Shown piece by piece: positions 1 through 12,114 of a DNA stretch of 64,000 nt. Within the stretch, counting starts at the first letter, position 1; the number at the start of each line of letters is the position of its first letter. A program made the position numbers and the translations under genes. The notes beneath the pieces were generated by a model. It was not told the DNA's origin and searched no databases. It saw nothing but the letters and a program-made list of their open reading frames with translations. Source of the DNA: Margaritispora aquatica (lineage: Eukaryota > Ascomycota > Leotiomycetes > Helotiales > Discinellaceae); assembly GCA_007644065.1 (NCBI GenBank), contig VJWN01000003.1:930001-994000 (forward strand), written 5' to 3'.

Positions 1-851
1 ACCGCCATCTTTTCCGCTAGCCTACTCCTCGCTACACTCCTTTCCCCAGCCGAAAGCGCAGTCCTCCAACCTCGCGGCCACGAAGAAACCATCACTCTCT
101 CCAACTGCAAGAACGGGAATGGGATCTACACATCACAGATGGGCTATTATCCCAGCTCACCGCAATTCCCTCGGAACAACTCACCATCACGCCTCTACCA
201 GCACCCGCACCACCAACACCGAAAACCACGCCCTCCTCCCAAGGCACAGTGCGCTTCGACTTCAACATAGCCGGCAACTACGCCGTCATGCCGGGCCACT
301 GGACCGCCGCCGAGCTCCTCTCATCCATCGACCAAGCCCTCAGCGACCTGTACTGTGACTCCCGGAAAGTGATCCAGATCGGCGACGGGTCGTGCAACAT
401 TCAGTACACATGCCACGGGGACGTACCGGGACAGACGACGCACGGAATGGCGGCGATGCTGAAGACGGTCGTGGCGTCGCCGCGCACGGCGGGACTGGTG
501 TCCTACACGACGGCCCGCGTCAGGGTGTGCAGCGACACGAACCCGGAGGCCCGCCCCGGCACCGATCCATGCGTGTACACGTTCGAGAACCAGGTGTCGA
601 CGCACGTCGCGGATCGCTTGCAGATGGACGTCGTGTATGTGCCGACGGGGAACCCGGCGGCGAACAGCGATCAGGGTAGTTTGAGCTATCAGATTGTGTG
701 TCCGGTCGTGGGAAAGGGGGATTGTGGGCTCTGTAAGGGCTTTCAGGATAGATTGAAGGGAGCGGGTGGGTTGGCGAGCGAGGAACTGATGGGTTTGTTT
801 GAGGGCGCGGGGTTCTTGACCGAGGCTGTTTGTGCGTTGGCTGGTAGTTAG
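1..851 (+). CDS. Partial secreted cysteine-rich protein, apparent frameshift
   Basis: The 5' end lies outside the window. Frame 1 (from base 1) gives a hydrophobic signal-peptide-like start (FSASLLLATLL) followed by a mature region containing ITLSNC and SQMGYY, and it hits a stop near 267. From about base 123 the good frame is frame 3, which stays open to the TAG at 849-851 and encodes a compact Cys-containing domain with nine cysteines (among them GSCNIQYTC, KGDCGLC). No GT dinucleotide occurs between 63 and 248, so no ordinary intron can join the two frames in that interval. A 61-155 intron would restore frame, but its donor is weak and it would delete the most family-like segment. I read this as a small secreted protein with a frameshift (mutation or assembly error) near 140-165. 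Family name and function are not recognised. Confidence 0.55.
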
Positions 852-3419
852 GTGGGTGAGTAGATGGTGAGCGCTGGCTGGGAGAAGAGAGTGAAAATAG
901 AGCGACTGAAAAAGCTCGTGCTCTGAAGCTTGCAGCAGTTAAGAGATGGATCTTGGCAGCTGTTTTTCTAAGTTTTGTAATCTTGTTTGCGTCTCCCCCT
1001 TCATTGGACCTTTGCATCTGGGTTGAAGAGCTTGGTTGCTGGCATTCAAGTTTAACTAGATGAGCTTGAGATTATACACATTCAATAAATTTTCGATGCA
1101 AATTTCCGAAAAAGAGCCTCATTCGCCGAGGTGATGCTGAAAAAACGTAATCAGGTGGTATGCATTAAATACACATTATAATCGAAAATTACGAAAATTC
1201 ACTCATGCGATACAACATTCCATATGTGCGATATGAAAAAAAAGAAAAGACGTATAACATCATAGTCATAGTCAAAGACATTAGAGCACCTGACTTGGAT
1301 AGTGCGGCTAAGTTTCTAAGTCCTCCAAAGGTTGAGATGCACAAGACATCGAGGTCAAGGTAGAAAAGAGAGAGCCAGCTCGCTAAACGATACTTGAGCA
1401 GCTGAGCTTTGCTGTCGTGTCTTTAATCTCTGCAATGCATAAAAGCCGAAACATGTCTCAATGAAGATGATTCTCTACGCGCTTGAGTATCCCGGGCATT
1501 CCCCCGACAACTGGAAGCCCCTTGCTCCTGTATCATCCAGAGAATCAGATGCTCCATGCGTGAATCCAAACGAATCTCTCAACCACTACGAAAACTGCCA
1601 GGGCGGGTATATCCGGCATAGTTCCAACGTCTTGGACGCACACAAGAATGTAGATGGGATGAATCAATGTAGGTCTAGAACATTATTTCGTGAGACCAAG
1701 TGCATACCACATGAGACCTTTGCCTAACTCTGCCTCAACAGCGGATCCTACAGGGTCAGCAAATCGCAAAACGAAGGAAGAAATGAAGCGCAGGATAAAG
1801 GGGGCAGTACCAGAAATGTGCGCAGCATCATCCGCGCTAATAAACCGCAGGAAACCATTATCATTTCAAGCAGATCTGTAGTCGCTCTCACACTGCCTCA
1901 ATTTATGACCTCTCACATGGCGAGTGGGCGAGTGCACGTCTGACAGACTTGGCGAAATCACACTTTCACTTACACTCCCACTCACTCGCCCAGGGAACTG
2001 GTTCCGAGCTTCCTGCGACTCTTGCAGAAGCATATCGGAACGCCAGAAATTACGACAAAGCAGGGGCCAACGTTACATCTCGCGTCTTACAGAGATCATC
2101 CCGCAGCTCACAATGCGCAAGATTGCAAGATTACAAGATTGCAAGATTGCAAGAACAGCCTCACTTTCTCGCGTGGAATGCCGGAACCGTCTCCCCCCGC
2201 CTCCAGCACGGTCATTTTCGCGTGGCACAAGAGGTATGGCGTGTGGACGGAGCCGTCCTTGTGTTCCATCTGCTGCTCGCTTGCAGCGTAACGGCAATCG
2301 TGCATATGAGTGGTTCTCGGATCAAGGAACAGAATCCCGGAGATGAAAAGGAATAGAATTGTAACGTGGGATGGAGTGAGAGTTGGGCAGCAATTCTGTT
2401 CCTAACGATGTAGTGCTAGTAGAACCAAACTCAAAATGAGGTTGTCGGTGAGAAGAAATAACTATCGCCTAGCACCCAGACCGGGGATACGAAGGTTATT
2501 CCCGTTTGGGTACCAGAACGATGGGACTTCTTCAAGATGTCCACGCCCCCGGATAAAAATGTGGGGGGTTAGGGCTGACTCGCGCAACATTACAGTACAT
2601 TTAGACTGGAACAAAGTTTGAAGATTGGATAGCCATCTGAATTTCCTATTCGTCCGGATCTGTTGATGGCGAACTCCATCGAGTGGTTGAGTAGAACGGC
2701 TTGATTTGCGCATGGGTAGAACACCACATGTTCTTGGAAGCTGAAGTGGGGGTGATATTCAGCCTCACCCCCAGCAACATCGTACTTGTTGCAACTGATT
2801 TACGGAGCAATGCACCCTCCTGCAATCTGGCATCTGCGGCCAAAGAATGTTAAGTTTAAGAAAAAAGAAACTGTCCCATCCACACGGATTCAACCCTCAA
2901 CTTCGGGTCATCCTTTGATTACTCGAATGCTCAATGGAGTAAACACTTCGTGAATGTTTTACTGCTCTAGCTTGTGCGATCTAACCAAGGTCTGATTGTT
3001 TTCAAACGAACAGCCACACCTAGCAGACATGCTTGCTAGAGGATTGGACAGAAATAATGATTGCATGCAAAAGTGTGAGAGAGGGCGTCAGATTGAAAGC
3101 CACATCTCCTTCTTGCAGATGCGAGAAAGGGAGGCTTCGACTGTGAGCATGCAGCAGCTTCATCTCATGAGCATATATAATTCGAGCATTACGTCTTTCA
3201 CTTGGGCGCATAGGTAACCTTCATTGTCTTATAATCTTGCTCTAATATTTGCAAGTTCTTCAGCAATCTAAATCGCAAGCAATATCCTAGCATACTCATA
3301 GAGATTTACATGGTCCACGATAACGAATTCCACTACTTTTGAATAAAGTTGATTTCAGAATTAGGCTGAAGCACCTCGCCCATCATAGAACCGCTCAGTT
3401 CGGCTCACGCAATCACAAA
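852..3419. other. Intergenic, no supportable gene
   Basis: No reading frame here has a convincing start context, intron structure or family resemblance. The longest frames (for example 1924-2346) run over short tandem repeats or lack protein-like composition. The only structure I see is an octamer repeat at 2117-2154. Confidence 0.6.
2117..2154 (+). repeat. GCAAGATT octamer tandem repeat
   Basis: There are four consecutive 8-base units reading GCAAGATT, GCAAGATT, ACAAGATT and GCAAGATT, then a partial fifth unit (GCAAGA). One unit differs by a single base. It lies in non-coding sequence. Confidence 0.85.
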
Positions 3420-3737
3420 ATGAACACTCCGACACAAACAACAAAGGAAGCGGGCGCTGGCTCGAAGAATAACCATCAGCCCTCATGGTATGCACCTCCA
3501 AGAAGTATCGTTCTCCCTCCACTAAAATTGGAAAGCATTATTCCAAAAATCCAAATTCATCCTCGTATGGAAAGACACCAGCAAAAGGAAATGCTGCGAA
3601 GATACATAACAAGATATCAACAACACGAGCTAGTAGCAATCGGTAGTGGGACAATACTGCACGCCTCACCGCGGACAAGAATTCGAGCTTTGAAGAGAAA
3701 GCTTAGAAGGCTTGCACAAAACTCATTGGCCGAATAA
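3420..3737 (+). CDS. Small basic hypothetical protein
   Basis: A 105-residue single-exon frame starts at an ATG in a good fungal context (CACAAAATGAAC) and ends at TAA. The N-terminal third is polar and low complexity (MNTPTQTTKEAGAGSK). The rest is basic, with clusters such as RHQQKEMLRRYITRYQQ and RIRALKRKLRRL that could form amphipathic helices. No signal peptide or membrane segment is visible and I recognise no family. It sits alone in a multi-kilobase gene-poor region. It may be a lineage-specific gene or a chance frame; the start context and charge pattern are the only support. Confidence 0.3.
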   Translation: MNTPTQTTKEAGAGSKNNHQPSWYAPPRSIVLPPLKLESIIPKIQIHPRMERHQQKEMLRRYITRYQQHELVAIGSGTILHASPRTRIRALKRKLRRLAQNSLAE

Positions 3738-6642
3738 GCCCGCACCGCTTGCTGAAGGCCACGCAGACTATTCAAGGCAGATTAGACAGGCCGCAGAGGG
3801 GTTCTAGAGAGCGCCACACCGTTTGTTTCGGGCCAGGCTGCTTTCTGATAACTCTTAATGTAGCAATGAGAATCTTTTTTTTGAGAGGAATCTAATTTTG
3901 CCGTTTCTAATTTAAGCAGCCCAAAATGTGAGATCCCAGCCTTGAAAAGCCGGTAAGGATATGAGACGCTAGAGAAGGAGATCATCTAGGTGTATCTCAG
4001 GCTAAAAGCAACTTGCTCGTACAATCCTAAAACCATTCCTATGCTTTGCGTCTAGAGTATCTTCTTTGGGAAATCTTGCCTCTCGGAGCATTTGGAACCA
4101 TGAGCAACTCCTTATGGAAATCTGCTGTGGTTGGTGACAGTGGAAATAACACAAACAGACACAGAATACTCGAGTTGCGCAATCGATCTGACCTCGAGAT
4201 ACAGCATACGCTTCTAGTATGACCAAAAAATCAGTTTCAAATGTTCTTGACAATGGATATCGAATGGAATTTGCAGGTTACACCGTGAATGCACCATGCA
4301 GAGCAACAAACAAAACTCAAATACAATGCATTCTGAACAGGACTGTTGCGAAATATAAGCAAAAAATAGATATCATGAAATTTAGAATGACTTAAGCTTG
4401 CACTCAAGTGTTGTGTGATATGCTGCTGGGCAGTAAGTTTCTGCAAATCCGCCACCTTTGACAGGGTGATACTCGAGCAGACATACAATCCAAACGACCC
4501 CCCACGCTTTGCAGTAGTTGCTATTTACTGTAGGATAGGAGTTTCAACTTCGCGACAGAATTGAAGTGGACGTCCCAAGGTTTTTTCTGTAACGGTTTAA
4601 CCACACACCTCGATCCCTCGATCAAAACTACTGGGCAATTGAACTTTCAATCAAACGAATCATCGCATCAACTCTGCCTGGATTAACACTGCATCTGCAG
4701 CTAAGGCACAAGTCCGGTATGTCTCGGCCAGCACATCATCTGTCGGGCACTTGGCAGCATGTTATCAGCTTCATGCCAAATCAAAGGAACTGACTATGTC
4801 GTGTTTTCATGCGAACCCAGTAATTGGAGAGATTGAGATATGACAATCTTCCCAGAGGTATTTGCAGAAATCAGTCATATCGGCCATTTTTTTCTTTTTA
4901 CATGTGCGACTAGAAACCAAAAGAGGATGTATCTAGTGTGAGAAATGCAACCTTAGCTTGAGGGCAGGGACTTCTGTGACGGTATTGTAGGGTTGATTGT
5001 AAGTAGAGCCTGAATCGCTCTATGCTGCCGAATATGGTCTCGCCGAAGGCTTGGGTTTTCCTACGTTACTGTGATAACCGACTTGTATCACCAGCCGTTT
5101 CTGTCATTGGAAATCCGTTGCGGTCAGCTTTAAGCAGGACTGTCGAAGTCTATACATATGATTAGGATTTGGAAGATAGAGCTTTCCATGGGTCCGTAAG
5201 ACCTTCTCTGCCTCCATCCCTTTGCTACCAAACCAGTGAGATAGCGACAAAGATTCTTTTAGCGGTGAGGAGGTTAACGAGTTCGGAGAATTCGGAGCAT
5301 CTTGTTCTTCCATCTTGTGTTGTGTATAATGTGCCGTGACGGCACATAGCAACATCATGGGGAGGGCGTTGGAACCCTTGGGAGGGTCTGTGCGAGTGAC
5401 ACCATGTCGCCCAGCTCATCTCCATGATTTCCAGCTATCAATACGGTGATATCAGTCCACATCTCCACACATTCACACGCAATTGGATCGTGATATATAT
5501 ATATAAACATTGCTTGTTTCGAATAAGCGGCAGGCACATTGAGACACTGTCTCCGTCTTCCATAGATACCCAGCAGATGTCAGGTTGCCTACGCAATCGA
5601 AGTGTTTCTCGATGGGTGACTCCGGGTCCTAACCCGATGTGGAATATTGGGATCGAAATTAGGATCAAATTTACTTAGATGGCGCAATTCAAGCCAATCG
5701 CAGATTTCTGCCCACATGGCAGTGGTATGAAAACTGCTATATCGGTTGGTCCGTTATGAAGATGGAGAGGCTCACGGTGGTGCGGCACAGGTCCATGGGG
5801 CGAGGATTAGGACCAGCCTCCACATACCCCGTACCTCGAGCAGGATCTCCATGTGTCGTGTGTTGTGCGCTGGCGTTGATTTATGCGGCGATCCCCTGTA
5901 GGGAAGTCAAGAAAAGAAAGCGATGGTGTGGTCCTTGTATAGGTCATACACTACACCTTTGATCAAATAGGATCACCGAGTACTACATTGACAGTCGTAA
6001 CGAGAAGTCGTGGAATTTAAATGTCCTATTGGCAGTTCGAATTGGAAATGGTTGAGGTTGGCTTGTTTCATGAGATTTGAAAGTGTCTAGATTGCTAGAT
6101 AGAGAAGACATTTAGGTATGTTTGTGTATTTTGTCATGTTTCAAGTTTCATCGAAGATAATAGGAGCGATAGTAATTGCTATAGAGAAGTACTCATCTCC
6201 GAACAGCATTCACTCGGCTTAGTGGAGTAGAGTGGAAGGAGGGCATGCTTGATGGTGGTATATTCGAAGACGAAGGTAAAAGGTAAAGGTAAGGGCGAGG
6301 GCGAGGGCGACCTGAAAGCCGAAAAGGTGTGGATGAAATAATTACCCGATCCGACTAAGGCTCTATTCTTGCTTGCCATGTCAACATATGCATATCTGAA
6401 TAGCTCTCTTTCACGACGGCACTACCCTAGCTTGTCCTTGTCCTGCCCTGTCTTGCTCTGCCCTCCACGGTCTGTTCTCTCCTCGTTTCGTTCCGGCTTC
6501 ATTTCAATTTCAATATTGTTTGCCTTCTTTCTGTTTGCCTTGATTTTCTCGTGGCGTTCTAAGAAGAACCTACAGACAACGGAGATGATGTGTCAGGAGC
6601 TTACTTTTGATGGTCGAGGTCAACGCTCGCAGGGAGATTTCA
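3738..6642. other. Intergenic, no supportable gene
   Basis: Only short frames without family resemblance occur on either strand. The right end (6290-6600) becomes rich in pyrimidine runs on the plus strand, as in promoters and leaders of filamentous fungi, and probably belongs to the gene starting at 6845. Confidence 0.6.
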
Positions 6643-6650
6643 TATATAAG
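6643..6650 (+). promoter_or_regulatory. Candidate TATA box
   Basis: TATATAAG lies 195 bases upstream of the ATG at 6845, just downstream of a long CT-rich stretch. Position and sequence fit a fungal core promoter; no transcript start is known. Confidence 0.4.
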
Positions 6651-6844
6651 GCTGCTATGTCTTGGTCAAAATTCGTCCTTCTTCAAGGAAAAGTCTCTTC
6701 TCAACTCTACTCTTGCTGTAGCCTACAATTTATCATACCTTCTCGCACCTATACACACAGTTCAATCACTCATCGCTTGAGATAAAACCTGCCGATACTG
6801 TCTCCAGCCAGCTCTTATCACATAATCTACATTCATACTTCACG

Positions 6845-7592
6845 ATGTCTTTCGAACCTTCTCCTCATTCAAATTCAAGAGCTTCGTCACTAGAGGTTAA
6901 CCATGGCTCTGTCAAGTCTCGCCGTAATTACAAGTAATGATTCCCCAATCAAGACGTTTACCTTCACTAACAGAATTAGTGTTGTTATCAACCAGCCAAA
7001 CTCAGTGGCTCCCGGTGCTTATGCTGTCCATGCACCCCAGACAAATGGATATGCGACTATCATACACCAGCGCCCCTTGACTGATGGAACATCCAGCCAG
7101 GTTATCGGGCAGGCAAACGGGACAGCGATATTGACACCTCCAACCTCTTACACTTCGTCTTTGCCAGTTCCAGGACTTGTGTATTCCGCTGCAAGCAATG
7201 GGACATACTACCTCCCTGCAATATCTGATTTATATTCACAACCAACAACAACATACGCCAATGAGATTACCTTCGAAGACGATCCAAGTCAACTTCTTTC
7301 CCAACCTGCAAGCCCTAGGAATCATCAGCACCTTACAGGTTCTCAAAATATATCTGCTCATATCGGTACACAGAGGACTCCAACCGCCACTCAACCTAGC
7401 AGTCATGGTAGTGCAGAGAGCCACAGGAGGTATTCGCAAGCTACCCGACGCTGGTCAGTAGAACACTCTCCCGAAGAATGCATCAGACTAGGCATTCCAT
7501 GCTACAGTCATGTTCAACAAGATCAACAGCAGAGCCAAAGACAAAATCATTTTGAGCATAGACCTTCGGAGCCTTCCGATATTCGTTATTGA
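6845..7592 (+). CDS. Hypothetical Gln/Ser/Pro-rich protein
   Basis: Two exons, 6845-6933 and 6980-7592, give 233 residues. The start lies in CACGATGTC. The 46-bp intron begins GTAATG, carries a CACTAAC branch site and ends TTAG. Splicing joins the N-terminal exon in frame to the long second exon; an unspliced ATG at 6903 would give a different, less plausible N-terminus. The product is polar and probably disordered, rich in Ser, Thr, Pro, Gln and Tyr. The C-terminal third is the most distinctive, with a basic patch (RRYSQATRRW), SPEECIRLGIPCYSH with two cysteines, and a Gln run. No signal peptide, membrane segment or known domain is visible. A nuclear or regulatory role is possible but unproven. 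Confidence 0.6.
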
Positions 7593-7680
7593 GGATCTCC
7601 TCGATGCTTTACTGGACATGAAATCAACGATACTCAGGAGGGCTTTGTGACGAATTTATTTTATTTTTTATTGATATTTT

Positions 7681-7702
7681 GGGGGCGGGGGAAGGGGGGA
7701 GG
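7681..7702 (+). other. G-rich tract after a stop codon
   Basis: There are three long G runs (5, 5 and 6 bases) separated by C and AA, followed by A and GG. The tract lies 89 bases after the stop codon of the gene ending at 7592 and directly after a T-rich stretch, so it probably falls in or near its 3' UTR. Confidence 0.6.
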
Positions 7703-9505
7703 CTGCGACTAATGTTTGAGTTGTTTGCTGTTTGTTATTCCTTGCAATTTTCGCTATGCAATTTTCCATCTATTCTTTGCCGAAGCTTGTTAATTTTCTT
7801 GGGCGATATCAGAAAATAGTTAATTCCTCAAAGGTTCAATTTGTTTTGCTATTTGCAACATTTTTTATTTTCATTCTCTGAAAAGGTTTCTTTTTCCCTG
7901 CCTTAACAAATGCATATTCTGTGGTTTACATTCTATCTATAATGCAAGCTGTTTACTTCGATATGCATCTCTGTTTTGGTACTGTGATTATGAGAGAGTT
8001 GGGAAACCCAAAATCAACCCCACAGCCCGTTAAATTAGGTTGATAATACCGCCTTACCTAGCAGTTGAGACACAAGCCCAATGATCTGTTCTTCAGTGCG
8101 AGCGAACGAGCCGTTGCGCATCTAGGGCTTCATGCACTAAAAATAAGCCTCCCGAGATCCACTAAATTGCGCTATCAGATCTCTCGGCCCGCTTTTAGCG
8201 AGAGAGCCGGCTCGGGAAAGGCCTGAATACCGGTATAAATCCGAGCACTTTAATTCCCGTGCATGACATTACTTCACTTTAGCCTGAACTTTGCGAAAGA
8301 CTTTTGAGCCTCATTTCTTGATTTGGAGTAGAGACGAGAATTGAATGTTTCTATGGTTTAATTTATGTAGATATACTCAACGCCATCGAGATTTTTGCCG
8401 TTCAGTTGCCGTACCACCTCGGTAACTTGTAGCTAGTTTAGTCTTCTGTGTTACAACGAGGCAAAATATCATACGGTCATGACCTTCCGAATCTATTTTC
8501 CGGGCAGTCAGTTCATTTGGACAACAGGTGCCTTTGGCGTGAAGAGAAAGCGTAGCTAAGCAAGATTAGAGAGCCAGACATACTAAAATCTTAGGCTTAC
8601 ATGCACTAAAACGCTCAAGATTTCAATGACTGGGATCAATCCTCTCTAAGTTCTTATGCTCGAAGTCGAATTGAATGATCATGGTTGCAAGACAGCTTAA
8701 TACTGGCCTCTTTCTCGCTCAGTCTATTGATATATGAGCTAAGTTAAGAGTGTAAAGTGTTCTTCCATTCAGCTAACATGATACTTAGATGAACACCATT
8801 CTCTTATATAAGCAATACCCACAAAATTGGACCTATACAAGATAGATCCTCGCTTAAATTGGTCCTCTCGTTTCTTTTGGTAGCTCGATTTGAACCTGTT
8901 AACGATTGAAAGCAGATCAGACCCCTGCTAGAAGATATGATTTACTAGTTTCTTTGATTAGACGTCGTGATTACACATAATTACATAATCCCAAACCCGA
9001 AGATCTAAGCTATAAGACTAGATCATTCGAGAACCAATATCTTTTACGCACGAAGACGTCTGGTAAGTAAGGCCAAATCTTGTCGTTCATTTTGGCGCAC
9101 TCAAAGGACTGCTTCAACATTCAAGTTTTGTGTCTGATTTGATCTGTGTATCTAGATAAATAAAAAATAAAAAAGTGTCTCTATATCCATTACAATACGA
9201 AATGATTGCGATTATTGATTGCGAAGTATTGACAAACTTCAAATTGCACGTTTTCTTCAGGATTCATGCCTTACCAAACATCCAACTCAGATTTATCTCA
9301 ATATTTAACTAATTGCTTGTAGCCTCCTTCCCTACCTACTCAACAAGAGGCAATCAGCAAACTTTACCAACACATCGCAATTAAATAAAAGTCCCTTGTA
9401 CCAAATCTCTTATTGCCTTATCGTCTGCTTAACTCCAATCAAAAGCAAAATGACGCCGAGGCGCTACCTTCAAACCATCAAGACCCTCTGTTTATACGTA
9501 GTAAA

Positions 9506-9552
<47 letters not shown>
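9506..9552 (+). repeat. Compound (CT)n(AC)16 microsatellite
   Basis: A perfect CT run at 9506-9520 passes directly into 16 perfect AC dinucleotides at 9521-9552. It is non-coding and likely length-variable. Confidence 0.95.
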
Positions 9553-9554
<2 letters not shown>

Positions 9555-10279
9555 ACTTCTCCGCCATACCCGGAGTTTTGTTCATCTATCCCGAATAAAC
9601 ATGCTTTTTGCATTTTCTTTTTGCCTTAGCGACGATTGAGAATTAAGCGACGCCGCGGAAGGCGACAACAAACAAAGAGAAAGTCCTGGGATTTTATTAC
9701 AACGCTGAGAGTATCTAATCTCGGCATGAGTTGCCTGGCAGGCACTTGAAGTACCGCAATATTTCATCGAGGTTGGCTCAGGTCCATATTGCCATGTAGC
9801 TCTGGCCAGCTATTTGGGGGGGGGTTGAGAAATCTTTTCTCTTCTTGGTCAAGCACTCGCATATTTGATTACAGTTTGCTTAGTCTTGATCCTGGAGGTA
9901 TAACGTAAATGCTTCTTTGAAATTCCTCTAACCCGCTTTGCTTGCTCTTTGGGTGCTCTGTTATCTGTCTAGTTTTATTGATTTTGATTCTGATTTTAAA
10001 ACCTGTTCCTGATTTTGTGTGTACGGGGACAGTTAACTTCGATTTGCGCGACGATTTTTTTTTTATACAAAGAATTTGTCTGAGCCATCGAGGAAAACTC
10101 CGAAATAGTTACTCATGGCTCATCCGTGCCAAATTTTGCTTTAAACATGGATATTTGTAGATTGGGTTCGATAATGAAGAAAATAGGCAGTGAAATATCT
10201 TGGCTCTGCAAGTGCATATGCAGTATCTCCAACCACGCTTCCCAACATCATACATTAAATACGAGAAATACACATGTTA

Positions 10280-11410
10280 TCATGGCCGCGACTTAATGCC
10301 ATGTACCTCTTTCGCCCATCTCACCTCGACTTCTCCATTCTCCATTCCGAAATAAGCTGCAACGGGCTTCTGTCCACCTCCCTCCTCACCAGAAGCAGCC
10401 ACTTGAACGCCATTTCTGCCATGGAAGAGTCCAACCTCCAATACTCCAACTATCCTCGATATCCTGCGACCAAGTGTGTGTACTTCCCACGTGCCGTGCT
10501 CTCCATTACCCTTATCGTCGCCTTTGAGATCCGATTCCAGGCATAGAGGTGGGAATGGTGCGTCTATGATCCACATACCATTATCCGTGACAACAGGTCC
10601 GGCTTTCGCACTACCTCCTTGTCTGATTTTCGGGTCAGATGAGCCCAGTGTTATGAGAATTCGTTTAATAGTTGGCGCTGCCAAGGGAGCTATTTCGATT
10701 GGGATTGTCTTCCATTGTGTAAGGAGACGGGGAGACAGCTTTCGGTAATCTAAATACATTAGCACACATTCTCAAATTAAACTGTTCGTTCTTACCTGCG
10801 ACACAAACAAACTTTTTCGCAGAAGTGGCCACCAGCTTCTCTTGGAACAAGCAAGCTCCGCCACCCTTGATACAGTTCAATTCTTCGTCGATTTCGTCGG
10901 CTCCATCAAACGCGACATCCAAACTCTGACGTTTGCCCTTTAGTCCCAAGTCCTGAAGACCAGCAGAAACCTTCAGTGCAGCGTCTTGTCCCATCTTAGT
11001 TTCACCTACATCGACAGGAGGTAGTGCATCTATGCTTCCTAGGGGAAGTCCTGATTCAATGATCAGTTGCTTCGATTGATCGCCCCTGTTTGATGTCAAT
11101 CCCATTTTAAGCTGAGGATGAAATTCCAAGAAGCCAGAACAGCTTTATTTCTTTGAAATAGAACCACATACGTTGGGACGAATATCATCTTCGATGTTAC
11201 ATCTCGACCTTTAGCCGCAATAGCCTCCACCACATACACTACTGTGCTTCCAGAACCAATTCCAATGTATTTGTAATTTACGTCAAAGTGCTCTTCAACT
11301 GCCTTGTAGGCAGCTAATCGTTTCGAGGCCTCGACAAGTGACAATGGCTCTGGTGTTAATTCCGGCGCGGCATTGACAGCTGGGGAAATAGACGGGTCTG
11401 AAGTCGCCAT
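10280..11410 (-). CDS. RKI1: Ribose-5-phosphate isomerase A
   Basis: This enzyme interconverts ribose 5-phosphate and ribulose 5-phosphate in the non-oxidative pentose phosphate pathway. Three exons on the minus strand, 11410-11172, 11085-10796 and 10749-10280, give 332 residues; introns are 86 and 46 bp with GTATGT and GTAAGA donors. RpiA-family motifs are visible: GIGSGSTV (phosphate-binding loop, ~50-57), [12 protein letters not shown] (~138-149), [11 protein letters not shown] (~153-163) and [15 protein letters not shown] in the last exon, near the usual C-terminal YFG. A roughly 30-residue insert before DVAFDGADE lengthens it relative to yeast (258 residues). I chose the ATG at 11410 (ACACAATGGCG). 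The frame stays open upstream to another ATG at 11695, adding 95 Arg/Ser-rich residues. It is divergent from the gene at 12115. Confidence 0.92.
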
Positions 11411-12114
11411 TGTGCGTATATTTATAATCCTTTGCGTATGAGGATTTTGAGATGGATTGAAAAACTGGCTTGCAGGTAATTGTCTACAATTGAAAGGTGT
11501 TATATGTGTCTGCAAATTTCGGGAAATGCGGAAGAAGGAAAATAATCTTCGATGAGTCGCGCGGAAGGATTGTCGATGGCGTGTCAGTGATGAGATAGGG
11601 AGAGAGGAAACTTGGACTGGTGATTTCTGGGACCTCAAGGTATTAAATGTCGTACGATGTAGAGCGCCGTCAAAGGTGTGTGCGAGGATTTCCATGAAGG
11701 AGTAGCTGTTTTCCTAGGAAAAGCGATTCCGGCCTTAGAGATGGTGGGGTGTTGTTGGGGTGGGGTTGTTTTTGCTGAATCATCCGAAGCCTTCAGAGTT
11801 CCAGCCCAAACAATGCAGAGCTTGGGAGTTTGGACCTGTCAGTGTCGTGCACAGGCCCACAGAGCTCTCCATTTAAGGTTAGACTATGACGATAAGCGAT
11901 AAGGCTTAGTATTCTGCCACCCGTTTCCGCCTTTACCAAAGCTCATCTGCCTTACAGCTTGGTACCTGGAGCGGATGAAACAAAGCAGCCTCAATACAGA
12001 TTACTACAGATTTCCATAGAATATTCAAGATCCACTTCGAGACGTCATATATGAGAAGCGGGCTCTAATAGCTATAGATCTGCAACTACCCTTTAGCCAT
12101 CAACTACAGTCAAA
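11411..12114. promoter_or_regulatory. Shared promoter region of RKI1 and ULA1
   Basis: The 704 bases separate two divergently transcribed genes and hold no other supportable gene, so both promoters must lie here. The part next to the isomerase (11411-11695) is also an in-frame open extension of that gene and may be leader or coding. Confidence 0.5.

Larger units (their letters stand above)
7593..10279. other. Intergenic, no supportable gene
   Basis: The stretch is AT-leaning with stops in all frames. It contains a G-rich tract at 7681-7702 just downstream of the preceding gene and a CT/AC microsatellite at 9506-9552. Short frames crossing the microsatellite (9396-9629) are artefacts of the repeat. 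I saw no tRNA-like folding. Confidence 0.6.

Noticed and set aside
6369..6785. 138-codon plus ORF upstream of the gene at 6845
   Set aside because: It consists of translated pyrimidine-rich promoter/leader sequence, with a TATA-like element inside it and no family-like segments.
9396..9629. ORFs with Thr-His runs
   Set aside because: Generated by the AC microsatellite.
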